DNA of 64,000 nucleotides from Chlorocebus sabaeus (taxonomy: Eukaryota; Chordata; Mammalia; Primates; Cercopithecidae), in contig NW_027327630.1 of NCBI RefSeq assembly GCF_047675955.1, positions 1-64,000 of the forward strand, written 5' to 3'. Shown piece by piece: positions 58,201-64,000 of the stretch. The position numbers and the translations under genes were made by a program. The notes beneath the pieces are model-generated. The model saw nothing but the letters and a program-made list of their open reading frames with translations, ran no database searches and was not told the origin of the DNA. Each line of letters begins with the position of its first letter. Within the stretch, counting starts at the first letter, position 1.

Positions 58201-61200
58201 GTGAATGGCTTCTTGAGGGGAAAGCTATAACTCTGTGAGATGAATTACGAGAACACAGCGCAGTTTCTCAGAAAGCTTCCTGTCGGTTTTTATCTTAGGA
58301 TACTTTCTTTTTCGCCAGAGCCCCCTATGGGCTTCCAAATATCACTTTGCAAATTCCACAAGAACAGTATTAGGGAAAGACTTCTTGAGGGGAAAGCTGT
58401 AACTCTCTGAGATCAATTAACCAAAAAAAAAAAAAAAGCAGTTTCTCAGGAATCTTCTTTCAAGTTTTTAACGGAACATATTTCCTTTTTCACCATAGCC
58501 CTCTATGGGTTTCCAAATATCACATTTCAAGTTCCACAAGAACAATCTTAGCGAAAGGCTTTTTGAGGAGAAAGCTTTAATCTGTAAGATGAATTAAGAG
58601 ACACAAAACTGTTTTTCAGAAATCTTCTTTCCACATTTTAAGGGAAGATATTTCCTTTTTCACCATAGGCCTCTATGGGCTTCCAAATATCACTTTGCAA
58701 ATATCACAAGAACAGTCTCACTGAACGGCTTCTTGAGAGGAAAGCTGTAACTCTGTGAGATGAACTAACAGAACCCACAGCAGTTTCTCAGAAATCTTCT
58801 TTCCAGTTTTTAACCGAAGATATTTCCTTTTTCAGCATAGCCCTCTATGGGCTTCCAAATATCACTTTGCAAATTCCACAAGAACAGTCTTAGGGAAAGC
58901 CTTCTTGAGGGGAAAGCTGTAACTCTGTGAGATGAAGTAATAGAACACAAAGCAGTTTATCAGAAAGCTTCTTTCCAGTTTATATCGGAAGATATTTCCT
59001 TTTTCACCGTATCCCTCTATGGGCTTCCAAATATCACTTTGCAAATTCCACAAGAACAGTCTTAATGAAGGGCTTCTTGAGAAAGGCTTTTTAGGGGAAA
59101 GCTGTAACACTGTGAGTTGAATTAACAGAACACAAAGGAGTTTATCAGAAAGCTTTTTTCCTGATTTTAAGGTAAGATATTTCCTTTTTCACCATATCCC
59201 TCTATGACCTTCGAAATATCACTTTGCAACTTCCACAACAACAGTCCTAACGAAAGGCTTCTTGAGGGGAAAGCTGTAGCTCTGTGAGATTAATTAACAG
59301 ACAACAAAGCAGTTACTCAGAAAGCTTCTTTCCAGTTTTTAACGGAAGAGATTTCCCTCTTCACCATATCCCTCTATGGGCTTCGAAATATCACTTTGCA
59401 AATTCCACAAGAACAGTCTTAGTGAACAGCTTCTTGAGGGGTAAGCTATAACTCTGTGAGATGAGTTAAGAGAACACAGTGCAGTTTTTCACAAAGCATC
59501 TTTTCGGTTTTTATGTTAAGATATTTTCTTTTTAACCATAGCTCTCTAAGGGTTTCCAAATATCACTTTGCATCTTCCACAAGAACAGTCCTAGGGGAAG
59601 GCTTCTTGAAGGGAATGCTGTAACACTGTAAGATGAATTAAGAGACACAAAACTGTTTTTCAGAAAACTTATTTCCAGTTTTTAACGGAATATATTTCCT
59701 TTTTCACCATAGCCTTCTATGGGCTTCCAAATATCACTTTGCAAATTCCACAAGAACAGTCTTAGCGAAAGGCTTCTTGAGTGGGAAGCTGTAACTCTGT
59801 GAGATGAATTAACAGAACACAAAGCAGTTTCTCAGAAAGCTTCTTTCCAGTTTTTAATGGAAGATGTTTCCTTTTTAACCGGTGCTTCCAAATATAAGTT
59901 TGCAAATTTCACGAAAACTGTCTTAGTGAACGGCTTCTTGAGGGGAAAGCTGCAACTCTGTGAGATGAACTAAGAGAACACAAGGAAATTTCCCAGAAAG
60001 CTTCTTTACAGTTTTTATCTTAGCATAATTCCATTTTCAGTTAGACCTCTATGGGCTTCCAAATATCACTTTGCATATTCCACATGAACAGTCTTAGCGA
60101 AAGGCTTCTTGAGGGGAAAGCTGTAACTCTGTGAGATGAATTAACAGAAGACAAAGCAGTTTCTCAGAAAGCTTCTTTTCGGTTTTTATCTAAGGATATT
60201 TCCATTTGCACCATAGCTCTCTATGGGCTTCCAAATATCACTTTGCCAATTCCAAAAGAACAGACTTTGAGAAAGGCTTCTTGAACGGAAAGCTGAAAAT
60301 CTCTGAGATGAGTTAACAGAACAGAAAGCAGTTCCTCAGAAAGTGTCTTTTCAGTTTTTATCTTAGGATATTTCCTTTTCACCATAGTGCTCCAAGGGCT
60401 TCCAAATATCACTTTGCAAATTCCACAAGAACAGTCTTAGCGAAAGGTTACTTGAGGGGAAAGCTGTAACTCTGTGAGATGAATTAACAGAACACAAAGC
60501 GTTTTCTCAGAGGACTTCTTTCCAGTTTTTAACTGAAGATATTTCCTTTTTCACCATAGACCTCTTTGGGCTTTCAAATATCACATTGCAAATTCCACAA
60601 GAACAGTCTTAGCGAAAGGCTTCTTGTGGAGAAAGATCTAATTCTTTGAGATGAATTAACGAAACACAAAAAAGTTTCTCAGGAAGCTTCCTTCCAGTTT
60701 TTAACTTAAGATGTTTCCTTTATCACCATAGCACTCTATGTGCTTCCAAATATCACTTCCCAAATTCCACTAGAACACTCCTAGCGAAAGGCTTCTTCAG
60801 GAGAAAGCTGTAACCTCTGAGATGAATTAACAGAAGAAAAGGCAGTTTCTCAGAAAGCTTCTTTTCAGTTTTAAACTGAAGATATTTCCTTTTTCATCAT
60901 AGCCGTCTATGGACTTGCAAATATCACTTTGCAAGTTAAACAAGAACAGCCTTCGTGAAAGACTTCTTGAGGGGAAAGCTGTAACTCTGTGAGATGAATT
61001 AACAGAACACAAAGCAGTCTCTCAGAAATCTTCTTTCCAGTTTTTAACTGAAGGTATTTCCTTTTTCAACATGGCCGTTTATGGGCTTCCAAATATCACT
61101 TTGCAAATTCCACAAGAACAGACTTAGCGAAAGGCTTCTTGAAGGGAAAGCTGTAACTCTGTGAGATGAATTAACAGAATACAAAGCAGTTTCTCAGAAA

Positions 61201-61297
61201 GTTTCTTTCCAGTTTTTAACTGAAAATGTTTCATTTTTCACCATAACCCCTATGGGCTTCCAAATATCACTTTGCAAACTCACAAGAACAGTCTTAG
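55295..61297. repeat. Alpha satellite higher-order repeat, unit 3 (6,003 bp, ends 22 bp early)
   Basis: This is the third unit, matching units 1 and 2 up to AACTCACAAGAACAGTCTTAG. It then departs into TGAAAGACTTCTTGAGG of the right flank. The end point falls in the same short part of the monomer as the left boundary of unit 1, so both edges are consistent with exchange between monomers aligned in register. Total higher-order array length is 18,053 bp. Confidence 0.93.
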
Positions 61298-64000
61298 TGA
61301 AAGACTTCTTGAGGGGAAAGCTGTAACAGTGTGAGAAGAATTAACGGAATACAAAGCAGTATCTCAGAAAGCTTCTTTTCAGTTTTCATCTTAGGATATT
61401 TCCGTTTTCATCATAGCCCTCTATGGGATTCCAAATATCACTTTGCATGATCCACAACAACAGTGCTAGCGAAAGTGTTCTTGACGGGAAAGCGTTAACT
61501 CTGTGAGATGAATTAAGAGAACACAATCCAGTTTCTCAGGAAATTTGGTTTCAGTTTTTATATTAGGATTTTTACTTTTTTCCATAGCACTCTAAGGGCT
61601 TCCAAATATTACTTTGCAGATTCACAAGAACAGCCTTAGCTAAACGCTTTTGAGGGGAAAGCTGTAACTGTGTGAGATGAATTATCGAAACACAAAGCAG
61701 TTTCTCAGAAAGCTTCTTGCCAGTTTTTAACTGAAGATATTTCCTTTTTCAGCATAACCCTCTATAGGCTTCCAAACATCACTTTGCAAATTGCACATGA
61801 ACAGCCTTAGCGAAAGGATTCTTGAGAGGAAAGCTGTAACTCTGTGACATCAAATAGCAGAACACAAAGCAGTTTTTCAGAAAGCTTCTTTACAGTTTTT
61901 AACTGAAGATATTTCCTTTTTCACCATAGCCCTCTATGGGCTTCCAAATATCACATTGAAATAAAACAAGAGCAGCCTTTGTGAAAGGCTTATCGAGTGG
62001 GAAGCTGTAACTCTGTGAGATGAACTAACAGAACGCAAAGCAGTTTCTCAGAAAGCTTTGTTTCTGTTTTTATCTTAGGATATTTCCATTTTCACCATAG
62101 CCCTCTATTGGTTTCAAAATATCAGTTTGCAAATCCCACAAGAACAGTCTTAGGGAAAGGCTTCTTGAGCGGAAAGCTGTAATACTGTGAGATGAATTAA
62201 CAGAACACAAAGCAGTTTCTCAGAAAGCTTCTTTCCAGTTTTTTATGGAAGATATTTCAATTTTCACCATAGCCTTCTATGGGCTTCCAAATATCACTTT
62301 CCAAATTTCACAAGAACAGTCTTAGTGAACGGCTTCTTCGGGGGAAAGCTGTAACACTGTGAGATGAACTAACAAAACACAAAGCAGTTTATCATAAAGC
62401 TTCTCTTCGGTTTTTATCTTAGTATAATTCGTTTTTCACCATAGCCCTCTATGGGCTTCCAAATATCATTTTGCAAATTTCACAAGAACTGTCTCAGTGA
62501 ACGGCTTCTTGAGGGGAAAGCTGTAACTCTGTGAGATGAACTAACACAACACAAAGCAGTTTCTCAGAAAGCTTCTTTTCGGTTTTTATCTTAGGATATT
62601 TCCATTTCCACCACAGCCATCTATGGACTTCCCAATATCACTTTGCAAATTCCACAAGAACAGTTTTAGCAAAAGGCTTCTTGAGGAGAAAGCTGTAACT
62701 CTGTGAGATGAATTAAGAGAACACAACACAGTTTCCAGAAAGCTTCTTGTCAGTTTTTAACTGAAGATATTTCCTTTTTCACCATAGCCCTCTACGGGCT
62801 TCAAAATATGACTTTGCAAATTCCACAAGAACTGCATTATTGAAAGGCTTCTTGAGGGGAAAGCTGTAACTCTCTGAGATGAATTAACAGAACACAAAGC
62901 AGTTTCTCAGAAAGCTTCTTTTCAGTTATTATCTTAGGATATTTCCTTTTTCACCATAGCCCTCTATGGGGTTCCAAATATCACATTGTAAATTCCGCAC
63001 AACAGTCTTAGCGTCAGGCTTCTTGAGGAAAAGCTGTAACTCTCTGAGATGAATTTAAAAAAACACAAAGCAGTTTCTTAGAAAGATTCTTTCCAGTTTT
63101 TAACGGAAGATATATCCTTTTTCACCATAGCCCTCTATGGGCTTCCAAATATCACTTTGTAAATTTCACAAGAACTGTCTTAGAGAAAAGTTTCTTAAGG
63201 GAAAAGCTGTAACTCTGTGAGATGAATTAACAGAACACAAAACAGTCTCTCAGAAATCTTCCTTCCAGTTTTTAACGGAAGATATTTCCTTTTTCACCTT
63301 AGCCCTCTGTGGGCTTCCAAATATCACATTGCAAATTCCCGAAGAAAATTCTTAGCGAAAGGATTCTTGAGGAGAAAGCTCTAACTCTGTGAGATGAATT
63401 AACAGAACACAAAACAGTTTCTCAAAAAGCTTCTTTCCAGTTTTTAAAGGAAGATATTTCCTTTTTCACCATAGGCCTCTATGGGCTTCCAAATATCACG
63501 TTGCAAATTCCACAAGAACAACCTTAGCGAAAGGCTTCTTGAGGGGAAATCTGTAACTCTGTGAGATGAATTAACAGAACACAAAGCAGTTTCTCAAGCA
63601 GCTTCTTTTCAGTTTTTGTTTTAGGTTATTTCCTTTTTCACCATAGCCCTCAATGGGCTTCCAAATATCAGTTTGCAAATTTCACAAAAACTTTCTTAGT
63701 GAACGGCTTCTTGAGGGTAAAGCTGTAACTCTGTGAGATAAACTAACAGAACACAAAACACTTTCCCAGAAAGCTTCTTTTCGGTTTTCATCTTAGGATA
63801 TTTCCATTTTCACCTTAGCGCTCGATGGGCTTCCAAATATCACTTTACAAATTCCACAAGAACAGTCTTAGCGAAAGGTTTCTTGTGGGGAAAGCTGTAA
63901 CTCTGTTAGATGAATTAGCAGAAGACAAAGCTGTTTCTTAGAAAATTTCTTTTCGGTTTTTATCTTAGGATATTTCCATTTGCACCATAGCTCTCTATGG
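61298..64000. repeat. Diverged alpha satellite monomers, right flank (about 15.7)
   Basis: Units of about 172 bp continue to the end of the window with the same blocks, but without high identity to each other or to the higher-order repeat. Exact pJ-alpha boxes occur, for example at 61,913-61,929. The last part, from about 63,670 to 64,000, resembles monomers 27-29 of the higher-order repeat (47,850-48,190). Shared marks include TTAGTGAACGGCTTC, AGAAGACAAAGC and CCATTTGCACCATAGCTCTC. So this flank probably includes an older, drifted relative of that unit. The array continues beyond the window. Confidence 0.9.

Noticed and set aside
36296..61012. Open frames of 61-90 codons in the alpha satellite (for example those starting MCSVNSSHR or MGFQISL)
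   Set aside because: They recur about once per 172-bp monomer and exactly once per 6,025-bp unit on both strands, so they are by-products of the satellite.
33563..64000. CENP-B boxes
   Set aside because: At the expected place the monomers read TTCCTTTTTCACCATAG or close variants, which lack the required TTCG and CGGG parts. I saw none, though I could not scan every base by program.
1..64000. tRNA, rRNA, snRNA or other RNA genes, LINE or SINE insertions, retroviral remnants
   Set aside because: No recognisable box, stem pattern or element sequence was seen; both arrays run without interruption.

Overview
This window contains no gene that I can support. It is almost entirely satellite DNA, in two unrelated arrays that meet at one abrupt junction near 33,561. 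The open frames in it are by-products of repeats. The second array is recognisably alpha satellite: about 172 bp monomers, the usual AACTCTGTGAG and TTCTCAGAA blocks, and many exact copies of the 17-bp pJ-alpha box TTCCTTTTTCACCATAG. That points to a primate centromere or pericentromere. Every monomer I looked at is pJ-alpha (A) type and I saw no CENP-B box, which fits a non-great-ape primate better than human. The species cannot be fixed from this sequence.

Region 1 (1-33,562) is a GT-rich satellite whose basic unit is a decamer of the form CCGGTNNNNN. The main forms are CCGGTTTGAG, CCGGTCAAAA, CCGGTCTGGT and CTGGTTTGAG. Variant decamers form recurring modules of 100-200 bp. Larger blocks W, X and Y are copied between 14.7-18.4 kb, 22.7-24.8 kb and 28.3-33.2 kb in the orders X-Y, W-X and W-Y. 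The last copy contains a 1,414-bp tandem duplication. I do not recognise this satellite from any named family. Its decamer geometry matches, again and again, the binding consensus of the CP2/Grainyhead transcription factors (CNRG-N6-CNRG and AACCGGTT).

Region 2 (33,563-64,000) is alpha satellite in three layers. Diverged monomers lie at 33,563-43,244 (about 56). Three apparently identical 6,025-bp higher-order repeat units of 35 monomers each lie at 43,245-61,297; the third unit stops 22 bp short. Diverged monomers resume at 61,298-64,000. Homogenised higher-order repeat flanked by older monomers is the usual layered layout of a primate centromere edge. Three copies is too few to call this the active core.

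Nothing here works as a gene pathway. The interest lies in how the arrays were built (unequal exchange, local duplication, an abrupt satellite-satellite junction) and in what proteins they might bind. All coordinates of duplicated blocks were read by eye and may be off by one or two decamers.
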